Below the pieces are notes generated by a model, which was not told the DNA's origin, searched no databases, and was given only the letters and a program-made list of their open reading frames with translations. Shown piece after piece: positions 1-12,292 of a DNA stretch of 64,000 bases. Position 1 is the stretch's first letter. Each line of letters starts with the position of its first letter. The stretch lies in NCBI RefSeq assembly GCF_039614725.1, contig NZ_CP154859.1, positions 806,001 through 870,000 on the forward strand. Reading direction: 5' to 3'. The DNA comes from Thauera sp. JM12B12. Lineage in GTDB: Bacteria > Pseudomonadota > Gammaproteobacteria > Burkholderiales > Rhodocyclaceae. The position numbers and the translations under genes were made by a program.

Positions 1-3289
<3,289 letters not shown>

Positions 3290-3315
3290 TATCCTCTGCG
3301 CTGAAGCGATTTGCG

Positions 3316-3342
3316 AAAGGCGGTCTGCGGGCCGCCTTTTTT
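3316..3342 (+). terminator. Rho-independent terminator after gltBD
   Basis: An 8-bp perfect stem (AAAGGCGG at 3316-3323 pairing with CCGCCTTT at 3332-3339) with an 8-nt loop runs into six consecutive T residues (3337-3342). It sits 27 nt after the gltD stop and before aroQ, so it should terminate the gltBD transcript and separate aroQ. Confidence 0.85.
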
Positions 3343-3370
3343 ACGACTGTGTCTTGCGGAGTCCTGCCCC

Positions 3371-3805
3371 ATGTCCAAGGTCCTCGTCATCAACGGCCCC
3401 AACCTCAACCTGCTCGGCACGCGCGAGCCGGAGATCTACGGCGCCACCACGCTCGCCGACGTCGAAGCGGGCCTGCGCGCGCAGGGCGGACAGCTGGGCG
3501 TGGAGGTGCTGTGCTTCCAGAGCAACCACGAAGGCGCGATCGTCGACCGCATCCACGCTGCACGCACCGAGGGCGTGGCCTGGATCCTGATCAACCCGGG
3601 CGCGTACACCCACACCAGCGTGGCGATCCGCGACGCGCTCGCCGGGGTGGCGATTCCCTTCGTCGAGGTGCACATCTCGAACGTGCACAGGCGCGAGCCC
3701 TTCCGCCACCACTCCTACCTGTCGGATATCGCCGAAGCGGTCATGGCCGGCTTCGGGACCGCGGGCTATGGCCTCGCGTTGCAGTTCATCGCCTCCCGCG
3801 GCTGA
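3371..3805 (+). CDS. aroQ: 3-dehydroquinate dehydratase, type II
   Basis: The 144-residue type II dehydroquinase catalyses the third step of the shikimate pathway, dehydrating 3-dehydroquinate to 3-dehydroshikimate. The N-terminal [17 protein letters not shown] motif carries the active-site Arg and Tyr. The NPGAYTHTS segment and [17 protein letters not shown] segment carry the catalytic His and substrate-binding residues. The ATG at 3371 is chosen because the family starts at this point; an upstream in-frame extension would run through the terminator hairpin. The gene stands alone here, away from accB, which often follows aroQ in related bacteria. Confidence 0.96.
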   Translation: MSKVLVINGPNLNLLGTREPEIYGATTLADVEAGLRAQGGQLGVEVLCFQSNHEGAIVDRIHAARTEGVAWILINPGAYTHTSVAIRDALAGVAIPFVEVHISNVHRREPFRHHSYLSDIAEAVMAGFGTAGYGLALQFIASRG

Positions 3806-3919
3806 GACTGTGTGCAGGGTGGGCGACGCGTGGCACACGAGCGCCCATGGCTTCGTCACCCGGGCGCGTGCCTCGTGCGCTTGGCCCGCGGCGGCTTGGT
3901 GTGCGCAAGCGCAAGGCCT

Positions 3920-5377
3920 TCAGCGCAGCTGCGCTCCCGCCAGCTCGCCCAGCGTCATCAGCGCATGCACATGGCGGTCGCTGAAGGGGTAGCAGCCCGA
4001 CAGGCGCAGGTGGCGGGTGTAGCGGCCCGAGGGCGAGTAGAGCTTGCCGGGCGTCATGCCGATGCCGCGGCGCAGCGCGAGGTCGAACAGACGGTTGGTG
4101 TCGCAGCCCGCGGGCAGTTCCACCCACACCAGGAAGCCGCCGCTGGGCTGGGTGGCGCGCGTGCCGGGCGGAAAGGCGTCGTGGATCAGGCCGCGCAGGC
4201 GCTCGGTCTGCGCCGCATAGGTGCGGCGCAGGCGGCGGATGTGCTGGGCGTAGCCGCCGCTCTCGAGGAAACGCCCGATGGCCTCGCCGAGCAGGGCGGG
4301 CTGCGCCACCGACGAGCAGAACTTGAGCTCGGCCAGCTCGCGGCCGAAGCGTCCGCCCTCCATCCAGCCCACGCGCATGCCGGGCGCCAGCGTCTTGGTG
4401 TAGGACGCGCACACGATGATCCAGCCGTCGCTGTCGAAGGCCTTTGCGGTCGGTTGCAGCGGCGTGCTGAACTGCAGCTCGGCGTAGAGCGCATCCTCGA
4501 TCACCGGCACCTTGTAGCTGCGCGCCAGGTTGGCCAGCCGGCGCTTGTTGGCTGGGCTAATGCTGGTGCCCAGCGGGTTGTGCACGGTGGGCATGGTCAC
4601 CACCACTTTCAATCGTCCTTCTGACAGCAGCAGCTCGAGCGCGTCGAGCGACAGGCCGCCTTCGGGATGGGTGGGGATCTCGATCGCCTTCAGTCCGAGG
4701 CGGTCGAGCAGCGGGATCAGGTTGAAATAGGTCGGCGACTCCAGGCCCACCGTGTCACCCGCCTGGGTGGTGGCGCGTAGCGCCAGTTGCAGGGCCTCCA
4801 TGCAGCCGTTGGTGAGCAGGATGGCGTCGGGCTGCAGCTGCATGCCCAGCTCGGTGGCGTGGCGGCAGATCTCGCGGCGCAGCAGCAGCGGGCCCGGCGG
4901 CAGCGAATAGTCGGTCAGCAGCTCGGGGTGGCGGCGGGTGAGCTCGGCGACGATGCGGCCGAGCTTCTCGCCGGGATAGAAGTCGCTGCCCTTGGGGCAG
5001 GCGAGCGACAGGTCGATGGTGTCGGGCCGGGTCTGGGCGGCGAGCACGCTGGCGATGCGGCTCAGCACCGTGCTCTCGGCGGCGATCGCCGAGCTCGGCT
5101 CGGCGGCGGCTGCCTGCGGCGCCGGCGGCACGGCGAGCTGCGAGCGCACGAAGTAGCCGGATTGCGGGCGCGCGTCGACCAGGCCCTGGGCCTCGAGCTG
5201 GCGGTAGGCGGCCAGCACCGTGTTGATGCTGATGCCGCGGCTGGTCGCCGCCTCTCGCACCGAGGGCAGGCGGGCGCCAGCGACCAGCCGCCCGTCGCGG
5301 ATCGCTTCGCGCAGTTCTTCGGTCAGCGCCTGATAGAGCGGGGCGTTCTGGGGGGCCGTGGTCGCAGCAGGGGGCAC
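3920..5377 (-). CDS. MocR-type GntR/aminotransferase-fold transcriptional regulator
   Basis: The 485-residue protein has an N-terminal GntR winged helix-turn-helix (about residues 10-80, with RLPSVREAA and INTVLAAYRQLEAQG) fused to a type I PLP aminotransferase-like domain (about 115-480). Residues expected for PLP binding are present: N267, D295, Y298 and lysine K328 in SYTKTLAPGMRVGW. Proteins of this type are regulators rather than enzymes and sense PLP or amino-acid derivatives. It is divergent from a LysE-family exporter 135 bp away, so it probably controls that exporter and itself through the CTGTRACC half-sites between them. The effector cannot be read from sequence. Confidence 0.93.
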   Translation of the reverse strand: MPPAATTAPQNAPLYQALTEELREAIRDGRLVAGARLPSVREAATSRGISINTVLAAYRQLEAQGLVDARPQSGYFVRSQLAVPPAPQAAAAEPSSAIAAESTVLSRIASVLAAQTRPDTIDLSLACPKGSDFYPGEKLGRIVAELTRRHPELLTDYSLPPGPLLLRREICRHATELGMQLQPDAILLTNGCMEALQLALRATTQAGDTVGLESPTYFNLIPLLDRLGLKAIEIPTHPEGGLSLDALELLLSEGRLKVVVTMPTVHNPLGTSISPANKRRLANLARSYKVPVIEDALYAELQFSTPLQPTAKAFDSDGWIIVCASYTKTLAPGMRVGWMEGGRFGRELAELKFCSSVAQPALLGEAIGRFLESGGYAQHIRRLRRTYAAQTERLRGLIHDAFPPGTRATQPSGGFLVWVELPAGCDTNRLFDLALRRGIGMTPGKLYSPSGRYTRHLRLSGCYPFSDRHVHALMTLGELAGAQLR

Positions 5378-5396
5378 AGTGGGCGCGTCCTTGGGT

Positions 5397-5482
5397 GGTT
5401 ACAGCCGTTCTGTAAAACGGTCTGTGACCACTATAAACATGTTTTTCTGGATCTGTAACCTTCCTGCTGCGCCTCGTATAGT
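5397..5482. promoter_or_regulatory. Divergent promoters and repeated operator half-sites between MocR regulator and exporter
   Basis: A repeated half-site is visible as CTGTGACC (5422-5429) and CTGTAACC (5453-5460), in the same orientation with starts 31 bp apart, plus an inverted copy GGTTACAG (5397-5404). Both directions show a TATAGT -10 hexamer: plus strand 5477-5482, minus strand complement 5430-5435. Each is 17 bp from a weak -35 position that falls on the same CTGTAACC site (plus 5454-5459, minus 5453-5458). A regulator bound there would touch both promoters. Direct repeats of this kind are known for MocR proteins; assignment to this regulator is inference. Confidence 0.65.
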
Positions 5483-5512
5483 GATCTCCCGAAGCCCCTC
5501 GAGGAGAACGCC

Positions 5513-6115
5513 ATGATCGACCTGCCGCTGATGACCTACGTCGCCACGATGTCCGTGACGCCGGGGCCCAACAACATCATGCTCGCCGCCTCCGGGGTCA
5601 ATTTCGGTTTCCGCCGCACGCTGCCGCACCTGCTCGGCGTCAGCGCCGGCAACAGCGTCCAGGTGCTGATCGTCGCCAGCGGCCTGGCCTGGGTGATGGC
5701 CTGGCTGGACGCCTTGCGCCTGCCGCTGGTGGTGGTCGGCTGTGGCTATCTGCTATGGCTGGCGCTGCGCCAGGCACGCGCCGGCCAGCCGGGCCGCGGC
5801 GGCCGGGTCGCGCCGCTCGGGTTCGTGGCCGCGGTGCTGTTCCAGTGGGTGAATCCGAAGGCGTGGATGATGGTGCTCAACGTCGCCATCCTGTTCCTGC
5901 CGCGCGACGCCGACTGGACGACGGCCGCCGGGCTGGCGCTGCTGTGCATGTCGGTGAACCTGCCCTGCATCACCCTGTGGGCGGTGGCGGGGGCAAGGCT
6001 GCGGACCTGGCTGCAACAGCCGGCCGCGCTGACGGCATTCAACTACACGATGGCGGCGCTGCTCGCCGCGACCGCGCTGTGGATCGGCGCGGACGAGGCG
6101 GGCGCGTTGCTGTAG
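5513..6115 (+). CDS. LysE/RhtB-family amino acid exporter
   Basis: The 200-residue inner-membrane protein has about six hydrophobic segments and the family N-terminal signature TPGPNN (residues about 17-22). LysE/RhtB proteins export amino acids or related compounds using the proton gradient. A strong ribosome site (GAGGAG) precedes the ATG at 5513. It is divergent from a MocR-type regulator whose likely half-sites overlap its promoter, so export is probably induced by the regulator's ligand. Substrate is unknown. Confidence 0.93.
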   Translation: MIDLPLMTYVATMSVTPGPNNIMLAASGVNFGFRRTLPHLLGVSAGNSVQVLIVASGLAWVMAWLDALRLPLVVVGCGYLLWLALRQARAGQPGRGGRVAPLGFVAAVLFQWVNPKAWMMVLNVAILFLPRDADWTTAAGLALLCMSVNLPCITLWAVAGARLRTWLQQPAALTAFNYTMAALLAATALWIGADEAGALL

Positions 6116-6117
6116 GC

Positions 6118-7857
6118 CTACTGCTTCTGCACGATCGCGCTGCCGCCGCCGTGGCGCAGCGGCTCGCTGACTGCGGTCACCGTGCCGTCGGCGTTGAAGC
6201 GGATGCCGTTGGCGGCGCCGATCTGGTCGGTCTCGCGCCACGTGTGGCCCCTGGCCTCCAGCGCCTTCGCCTGTTCGCTGCCGGGGAAGTTCAGCAGGGT
6301 CTCGACCAGCGTGGTGTCGCCGTTGCGCTGGCTCATGCGTGGCGCGGCGAGCGCGTCGGCCAGGCTCATGCCCAGATCGACGTGATTGACGATGGTCTGC
6401 AGCGCGGTGGTGATGATGGTCGAGCCGCCGGGCGAGCCGATCGTGAACGCGGGCGCGCCGTCCTTGAGCACGATCGTCGGGCTCATGCTCGAGCGCGGGC
6501 GCTTGAAGGCTTCGGGTACGTTCGGGTGCGGGCCTTCGAAGTCGAAGTCGGTGAGCTCGTTGTTGAGCAGGAAGCCGCGCCCCGGCACCACGATGCCGCT
6601 GCCACCCCAGTCCTCGATGGTGAAGGTATAGGCGACCACGTTGCCTTCGCGGTCGGCGACCGCGAGGTGGGTGGTGTGCATCGACTCCTGCGCGAGCGGC
6701 CTTGGCTGCGGGCGCAGCGGCACCGAGCGGTCGTCCTCGAAGGGGTAGGGGTCACCGGCCGCGACCTTGCCCGGCGCCGCGCGTTCGCCGATCCGCTGCG
6801 CGCGCTCGCGGGCGTAGGCCTTTGACAGCAGGCCGTCCTTGGGAAAGTCCACGAACGCCTCGTCGGCGACGTAGGCGTTGCGGTCGGCGAAGGCCAGGCG
6901 CGAGGCCTCGAGGTAAAGGTGCTCGATTTCGGCGCGCGGCTTGCCCGCGAGATCGAAGGTCTCGAGCATGTTGAGCGCCTGCGCGATCGCGATGCCGCCG
7001 CTCGAGGGCGCGGGCATGCCGTACACCTCGTAGCCGCGGTAGGTCGAGCGCACCGGCTGGCGGATGCGCGCCTCGTAGTCCTTGAGGTCGGCCATGGTCA
7101 GGCCGCCGGCGATCACGCTCACGCCCGGATTGACCGGCGGGTGGTTCACCGCCGCCACCATGCTGGCCGCGATCGGACCCTCGTAGAAGGCCTTCACGCC
7201 GCCGCGCGCGATGTCGCGGTAGGTCTGCGCGAGGTCGGGGTTGCGGTGCACGCTGCCCACCGGCAGCGCCTTGCCGTCCTGCAGGTAGAGCGCCGACGCG
7301 GTCGAGAAGCGCGCGAACTTGGCCTCGTTGATCGTGTTGATGCGGTGGAAGTTGGGGCCGACGGTGAAGCCTTCCTCGGCCACGCGGATGGCGGGGGCGA
7401 GCACCTTGTCGAAGCCCATCGTGCCGTAGCGCGTCAGCGCCTCGTGCCAGCCGCGCACGGTGCCGGGCACGCCGACCGAGATGCCGTTGGGCACGGTGGC
7501 CTTCCAGTCCATCGCCTTGCCTTCGGCGTCGAGGAAGACGCCAGGGTGGAAGCTCGCCGGGGCGAGCTCGCGGTGGTCGAGCGCGATCACGCGCTTGTCC
7601 TTCGCCGAATAGATCAGCATGAAGCCGCCGCCGCCGATGCCGCAGCTGAACGGGTCGGTGACGCCGAGCGTGGCCGCGGCCGCGACCGCGGCGTCGACGG
7701 CGTTGCCGCCGGCGTTCAGGATCTGCATCGCCGCCAGGCTGGCTTCGTGCGAGATGGTGGCGACCGCGCCGCCGTGGCCGGTGTCGACCGGCTGCTTCGC
7801 CAGGGCGCCGAAGGCGGCCATCATGACCGCGGTGGCGAGGAGGGTGCGTGTTCTCAT
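6118..7857 (-). CDS. ggt: Gamma-glutamyltransferase (glutathione hydrolase), periplasmic
   Basis: The 579-residue precursor belongs to the N-terminal-nucleophile hydrolase family that cleaves gamma-glutamyl bonds of glutathione. A typical signal peptide spans residues 1-20 (ends FGALA). The autoprocessing site and nucleophile are visible as M-H-T395-T396-H, followed by the conserved small-subunit start, and the oxyanion GSPGGST loop lies further on. The ATG at 7857 is chosen for its signal peptide and a GGAG ribosome site; the frame stays open upstream but that part lacks family similarity. It ends two bases from the convergent LysE gene. Confidence 0.95.
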   Translation of the reverse strand: MRTRTLLATAVMMAAFGALAKQPVDTGHGGAVATISHEASLAAMQILNAGGNAVDAAVAAAATLGVTDPFSCGIGGGGFMLIYSAKDKRVIALDHRELAPASFHPGVFLDAEGKAMDWKATVPNGISVGVPGTVRGWHEALTRYGTMGFDKVLAPAIRVAEEGFTVGPNFHRINTINEAKFARFSTASALYLQDGKALPVGSVHRNPDLAQTYRDIARGGVKAFYEGPIAASMVAAVNHPPVNPGVSVIAGGLTMADLKDYEARIRQPVRSTYRGYEVYGMPAPSSGGIAIAQALNMLETFDLAGKPRAEIEHLYLEASRLAFADRNAYVADEAFVDFPKDGLLSKAYARERAQRIGERAAPGKVAAGDPYPFEDDRSVPLRPQPRPLAQESMHTTHLAVADREGNVVAYTFTIEDWGGSGIVVPGRGFLLNNELTDFDFEGPHPNVPEAFKRPRSSMSPTIVLKDGAPAFTIGSPGGSTIITTALQTIVNHVDLGMSLADALAAPRMSQRNGDTTLVETLLNFPGSEQAKALEARGHTWRETDQIGAANGIRFNADGTVTAVSEPLRHGGGSAIVQKQ

Positions 7858-7953
7858 GGTGCGCTCCGTCGTGCTGGGGAGCATGACGTTAGCACCGGGC
7901 GTGGAGCGCGCCCAAGGCGGGAATACCCGGGTTGTTTTGTGCAAAACGAGCTC

Positions 7954-7982
7954 GGGCGGCGGCGCCTGGGACGCCGCCGCCC
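7954..7982 (-). terminator. GC-rich hairpin downstream of ackA
   Basis: An 11-bp perfect inverted repeat (7954-7964 with 7972-7982, all G and C) with a 7-nt loop lies a few bases beyond the ackA stop. On the minus strand it is followed after several bases by a short TTTT run. It could be the terminator of the pta-ackA transcript, but the T-tract is displaced, so this is a moderate call. Confidence 0.5.
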
Positions 7983-7988
7983 CGGGGG

Positions 7989-9173
7989 TCACAGCCCCAG
8001 CGTCTGCGCGGTGTAGCGCGCGATCATGCGCTCTTCGTTGGTCGGCACCACGGCGACCGCGACGCGGCTCGCCGGCGTGTCGATGCGGCGCGCGTGGGCC
8101 GCGTTGGCGGCCGCGTCGATGTCCACGCCGAGCCAGGCCGACAGCGCAGCGACCTGCGTGCGCACCGGCGCGGCGTGCTCGCCGATGCCGCCGGTGAACA
8201 CCAGCGCGTCCAGCCCGCCCGCGGCCGCGGCCAGCGAGCCGAGTTCGCGCGCGATGCGGTAGCAGAACAGGTCGACCGCCTCCTTCGCCTCGGGCGCGTC
8301 GGAAGCAAGCAGGGTGCGCATGTCCTGGCTGATGCCCGACACGCCGAGCAGGCCCGACTCCTTGTACAGCAGCCGGGAGAGCGCGCGCGCATCCATGCCC
8401 TTTTCTTCCATCAGGTAGAGCAGGACGCCGGGGTCGAGGCTGCCGGTGCGGGTGCCCATCATCAGGCCCTCGACCGCGGTGAAGCCCATGGTCGAGGCCA
8501 CGCTCTTGCCGTCGCGCAGCGCGCACATCGAGGCGCCATTGCCCAGATGGGCGATCACCACCGCGCCCTGGGCACGCTCGCCGATGATCTCGGGCAACTG
8601 GCGGGCGACGTAGTCGTAGGACAGGCCGTGGAAGCCGTAGCGCTTGATGCCGCCCTTGGTGAGCCGGCGCGGCAGGGCGAACGCCTGCGCGATCGCTGGC
8701 TGGGTGCGGTGGAACGCGGTGTCGAAGCAGCCGACCTGCGGAATCCGCGGCATGAGCGCAGTGACCGCGTGAACCGCGCGCAGGTTGTGCGGTTGATGCA
8801 GCGGCGCCAGCGGCACGAAGTCCTCGAGCTCGTCGATGAGCTCGGCATTGAGCACCACCGGCGTGCTGTAGCGCTCGCCGCCATGCACGATGCGGTGGCC
8901 GGCGGCGACGATGTCGAGCGCCGGATTGTGGCGGGCGAGCAGCGCGAACACGTGGTTGAGCGCGTCGCGGTGCTGCTCGCCCTGGCTGCCGGCGGTGGGC
9001 ACTGCCTCGCGGATGCGTTCGCCGTCGGCGGTCTTCAGCGTGACCTCGGGCGTGGCGCCGATGCCCTCGACCTGGCCGGAGACCGCGGGGGCCTCGGCGA
9101 CGTCACCGTTGATCGGATAGAGCGCGAACTTCAGGCTCGACGAGCCCGCGTTGAGAACGAGGACGGCTTTCAT
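7989..9173 (-). CDS. ackA: Acetate kinase
   Basis: The 394-residue enzyme of the ASKHA fold interconverts acetyl phosphate plus ADP with acetate plus ATP. The N-terminal phosphate-binding LNAGSSSLKFAL motif, the GFHGLSYDYV segment, the HLGNGAS segment and the GGIGEHA motif near the C-terminus are all present. The ATG at 9173 overlaps the stop of the upstream phosphate acetyltransferase (ATGA), so the two are translationally coupled. The open frame extends upstream into that gene but the conserved protein begins exactly at MKAVLVLNAG. Together they form an acetyl-CoA to acetate route. Confidence 0.97.
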   Translation of the reverse strand: MKAVLVLNAGSSSLKFALYPINGDVAEAPAVSGQVEGIGATPEVTLKTADGERIREAVPTAGSQGEQHRDALNHVFALLARHNPALDIVAAGHRIVHGGERYSTPVVLNAELIDELEDFVPLAPLHQPHNLRAVHAVTALMPRIPQVGCFDTAFHRTQPAIAQAFALPRRLTKGGIKRYGFHGLSYDYVARQLPEIIGERAQGAVVIAHLGNGASMCALRDGKSVASTMGFTAVEGLMMGTRTGSLDPGVLLYLMEEKGMDARALSRLLYKESGLLGVSGISQDMRTLLASDAPEAKEAVDLFCYRIARELGSLAAAAGGLDALVFTGGIGEHAAPVRTQVAALSAWLGVDIDAAANAAHARRIDTPASRVAVAVVPTNEERMIARYTAQTLGL

Positions 9174-10576
9174 GCTTTCATCGCCTCGCGCTTCCTGTGG
9201 GCCATCAGCTGCACCACCGCGCAGGAGGCGGTGCGGGTCTCGGCGGTGTCGGCGCGGCTGGTGAGCACGATCGGCACGCGCGCGCCCAGCACCACGCCGG
9301 CCATCAGCGCGTTGGCCAGGTACTCGAGCTGCTTGGCGACCATGTTGCCGGATTCGAGATCGGGCACCACCAGGATGTCGGCGTTGCCGGCGACCACCGA
9401 CTTGATGCCCTTGGTCTTGGCGGCGACCAGCGACACCGCGTTGTCGAAGGCGAGCGGGCCGTCGAGGAGCCCGCCCTTGATCTGGCCGCGGTCGGCCATC
9501 TTGCACAGCGCGGCGGCGTCGATGGTCGAGCGGATCTTCGAGGTCACGGTCTCGACCGCGGACAGGATCGCCACCTTGGGCTCGGCCAGGCCGAGGATGT
9601 GGGCGAGCTCGATCGCGTTCTGGATGATGTCGACCTTATCCTCGAGCGTCGGCTCGATCATGATCGCCGCGTCGGTGATCATCAGCGGGTGCGGGTAGGT
9701 CGGCACGTCGGCGAGGAAGACGTGGCTGATGCGGCGGCCGGTGCGCAGGTTCTTGACCACCTGGCTCATCATCTCGTCGGTGTGCAGCGAGCCCTTCATC
9801 AGGGCTTCGGCGCCGCCGTCGCGGCACATCGCCACCGCGACCTCGGCCGAGGCATGGCTGTGCTCGGTGTCGACGATCCGGAAGCCCTTGATGTCGATCT
9901 CGTGCTCTTCGGCCACGGCGCGGATGCGCGCCTCGGGGCCGACCAGGATCGGCTCGACCAGGCCCGCCCGGGCGGCCTGGACGGGGCCGAGCAGGGATTC
10001 GCGGTCGCAGGGGTGGGCCACCGCGATCGGGATCGGCGACAGGCCCGACGACACCGACAGCAGGTGGCGGTAGCGCAGCTCGCGATCGGAGATGGTGACC
10101 TCGGGCAGGACCACGCGCGGACGCGAGATCTTCTCGGTCGGCGCCATCACCTCGGCGATGCCGTCGATCACCTTCAGGCCGTCCTGGTTCACCGCCAGGC
10201 AGTCGAAGATGATGTGATGGTTGTGCTCGAACTTTTCCCTGCAGGTGACGGTGATCGTCAGCGTGTCGCCGATCGTGATCGGCCGCCAGAAGTTGAGCCC
10301 CTGCGACACATACACGGTCCCCGGGCCGGGGAACTCGGTGCCGAGCACGGTCGAGATCAGCGTGCTGCCCCACATGCTGTGGCCGACCACTTCGCGGAAC
10401 TGGCTGGAGCGGGCGTATTCGAGATCGACGTGAGTCGGGTTGACGTCGCCGGACATCGCGGCGAACAGGTGGATGTCCTCGGGGCGGAGGGTGCGGACCA
10501 GCTGGGCGAAGTCACCCACCTGGATTTCGTCGAACGTTCGGTTCTGGATGGTCTGGGGTGCGGCTGCGGGTTTCAT
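9170..10576 (-). CDS. Bifunctional MaoC-like enoyl-CoA hydratase / phosphate acetyl- or butyryltransferase
   Basis: The 468-residue fusion has an N-terminal MaoC hot-dog domain (about residues 15-150, including the DVNPTH segment characteristic of R-hydratases) and a C-terminal PTA/PTB phosphotransacylase domain (about 180-460). The second domain transfers acyl groups between CoA and phosphate; with AckA it makes ATP from acyl-CoA. The first may hydrate crotonyl-CoA-like substrates, linking the operon to polyhydroxybutyrate or short-chain acyl metabolism, which is inference. This architecture is a recognised fusion. The start is preceded by a divergent gap to glmU. Confidence 0.93.
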   Translation of the reverse strand: MKPAAAPQTIQNRTFDEIQVGDFAQLVRTLRPEDIHLFAAMSGDVNPTHVDLEYARSSQFREVVGHSMWGSTLISTVLGTEFPGPGTVYVSQGLNFWRPITIGDTLTITVTCREKFEHNHHIIFDCLAVNQDGLKVIDGIAEVMAPTEKISRPRVVLPEVTISDRELRYRHLLSVSSGLSPIPIAVAHPCDRESLLGPVQAARAGLVEPILVGPEARIRAVAEEHEIDIKGFRIVDTEHSHASAEVAVAMCRDGGAEALMKGSLHTDEMMSQVVKNLRTGRRISHVFLADVPTYPHPLMITDAAIMIEPTLEDKVDIIQNAIELAHILGLAEPKVAILSAVETVTSKIRSTIDAAALCKMADRGQIKGGLLDGPLAFDNAVSLVAAKTKGIKSVVAGNADILVVPDLESGNMVAKQLEYLANALMAGVVLGARVPIVLTSRADTAETRTASCAVVQLMAHRKREAMKA

Positions 10577-10805
10577 GGTGCGCTCGTCGTTGAATGCATT
10601 GCAACATGCAGATTTTAGACGGTGTCTGTGACCGAGATGAGAACAAGCGTAATCGAATTGTGCAATGCGTCAATCAAAGCCTCCGTTATTCGCAGATCGG
10701 TTGGTTTTGACCCACATGCCATGCATTTGCTCACATTCCGCGCTGCAGCGCGGTGGTAAACTCCCGCGGTCGTCGAATTCGTCAGCCAATCACTGGAAGC
10801 CCCCC

Positions 10806-12164
10806 ATGCAAGTCGTCGTTCTCGCGGCCGGCCAGGGCAAGCGCATGCGCTCGATCCTGCCCAAGGTCCTGCAACCCATCGCCGGCAAGCCGATGCTGGC
10901 CCACGTGCTCGAGGCCGCCCGCACGCTCGACGCTCGGCGCATCTGCGTGGTCTATGGTCACGGCGGCGAAGTCGTGCGCGAGCGCCTCGACGCCCCCGAC
11001 CTGGCCTGGGCGCGGCAACAGCCGCAGCTCGGCACCGGGCATGCGGTGCAGCAGGCGCTGCCCCACCTCGACGATGGCGAGCTTGCCCTGGTGCTCTATG
11101 GCGACGTGCCGCTGATCGGCGTGCCCACCCTGCGCCGGCTGGTCGCCGCCGCCGGTGGCGAGCGCCTGGCACTGCTCACCGTCGAGATGGACAACCCCAC
11201 CGGCTACGGCCGCATCCTGCGCGATGCCGCCGGCAAGGTGGTCCGCATCGTCGAGGAGAAGGACGCCAGCGCCGACGAGCGCCGCGTGCGCGAAGTCAAC
11301 ACCGGCATCCTGGTCGCTCCGGTGGCGCGCCTGCGCGACTGGCTCGGCCGCATCGGCAACGACAACGCCCAGGGCGAGTACTACCTCACCGACATCATCG
11401 GCCTCGCCGTGGCGGACGGCGTCGAGGTGACCACCGTGCAGCCCGACGCCTTCGCCGAGACGCTCGGCGTCAATAACAAGCTGCAGCTGGCCGAGCTCGA
11501 GCGCATTCACCAGGGCAACATCGCCCGCCGCCTGATGGAAGAGGGCGTCACCCTGATCGACCCGGCGCGCATCGACGTGCGCGGCAGCCTCAGTGTGGGC
11601 CGCGACGTCGAGATCGACGTAAACTGTGTCTTCGAAGGCGAGGTCGAGCTCGGCGACGGCGTGCGCATCGGCGCCCACTGCGTCGTCCGCAATGCCCGCA
11701 TCGGCGCCGGCACCCGGCTCGAGCCCTTCAGCCACGTCGACAGCACCACCATGGGGCAGGCCTGCGTGATCGGGCCCTATGCGCGCACCCGTCCGGGCAC
11801 CGTGCTCGGCGCCGACGTGCATCTGGGCAACTTCGTCGAGGTCAAGAACAGCGTCATCGCCGACCACTCCAAGGCCAACCACCTGGCCTACGTGGGCGAC
11901 GCCGACGTCGGCAGCAAGGTCAACATCGGCGCCGGCACCATCACCTGCAACTACGATGGCGCCAACAAGCACCGCACCATCATCGAGGACGAGGTCTTCA
12001 TCGGCTCCGACACCCAGCTCGTCGCGCCGGTGCGCGTCGGCCGCGGCGCCACGCTCGGCGCCGGCACCACGCTGACCAAGGATGCGCCGGCCGAGCAGCT
12101 CACCGTCACCCGCGTCAAGCAGATCAGCCTCAACTGGAAGCGCCCGGTGAAGCAGCCGCGCTGA
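10806..12164 (+). CDS. glmU: Bifunctional UDP-N-acetylglucosamine pyrophosphorylase / glucosamine-1-phosphate N-acetyltransferase
   Basis: The 452-residue enzyme makes UDP-GlcNAc for peptidoglycan and lipopolysaccharide. The N-terminal nucleotidyltransferase domain begins with [11 protein letters not shown] (residues about 6-16) and contains the QLGTGHAV motif. The C-terminal part, from about residue 250, is a left-handed beta-helix of hexapeptide repeats with the acetyl-CoA site region NYDGANKH. The ATG at 10806 is the family start; an open upstream frame is not conserved. glmS lies 128 bp downstream, so two enzymes of the same pathway are adjacent, separated by a REP doublet. Confidence 0.97.
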   Translation: MQVVVLAAGQGKRMRSILPKVLQPIAGKPMLAHVLEAARTLDARRICVVYGHGGEVVRERLDAPDLAWARQQPQLGTGHAVQQALPHLDDGELALVLYGDVPLIGVPTLRRLVAAAGGERLALLTVEMDNPTGYGRILRDAAGKVVRIVEEKDASADERRVREVNTGILVAPVARLRDWLGRIGNDNAQGEYYLTDIIGLAVADGVEVTTVQPDAFAETLGVNNKLQLAELERIHQGNIARRLMEEGVTLIDPARIDVRGSLSVGRDVEIDVNCVFEGEVELGDGVRIGAHCVVRNARIGAGTRLEPFSHVDSTTMGQACVIGPYARTRPGTVLGADVHLGNFVEVKNSVIADHSKANHLAYVGDADVGSKVNIGAGTITCNYDGANKHRTIIEDEVFIGSDTQLVAPVRVGRGATLGAGTTLTKDAPAEQLTVTRVKQISLNWKRPVKQPR

Positions 12165-12170
12165 GACCCC

Positions 12171-12239
12171 GTGGGAGCGGGCTTGCCCGCGAACAGGGCG
12201 GCAACGGGCGCCCTCATTCGCGGGCAAGCCCGCTCCCAC
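12171..12239. repeat. REP-type inverted doublet (REPIN-like), copy 1
   Basis: A 23-nt element (12171-12193, GTGGGAGCGGGCTTGCCCGC then GAA) is followed after 23 nt by its exact inverse (12217-12239). Each element is itself imperfectly palindromic (GCGGGCTTGCCCGC core). The same doublet with identical arms but a different spacer occurs at 29095-29162. The form matches the REP doublets known from Pseudomonas genomes, which are mobilised by RAYT transposases. Lying between glmU and glmS, the folded RNA could also modulate the glmU-glmS read-through. Confidence 0.88.
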
Positions 12240-12292
12240 GGAAAGCCGCGCCTGTAGCCGGCACCCGACAACCGAACAAGGAAGCCCCGACC

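Noticed and set aside
7858..8526. N-terminal extension of gamma-glutamyltransferase to an 802-residue frame
   Set aside because: The extra part lies antiphase to acetate kinase, lacks similarity to the family and precedes a proper signal peptide with its own ribosome site.
9174..9506. Upstream extension of acetate kinase
   Set aside because: It runs through the phosphate acetyltransferase gene in another frame; the conserved protein begins at 9173 with the coupling overlap.
12171..12239. REP doublet as a CRISPR repeat or plain terminator
   Set aside because: There is only one inverted pair per site, not an array, and no T-run follows; REP-type doublet fits better.
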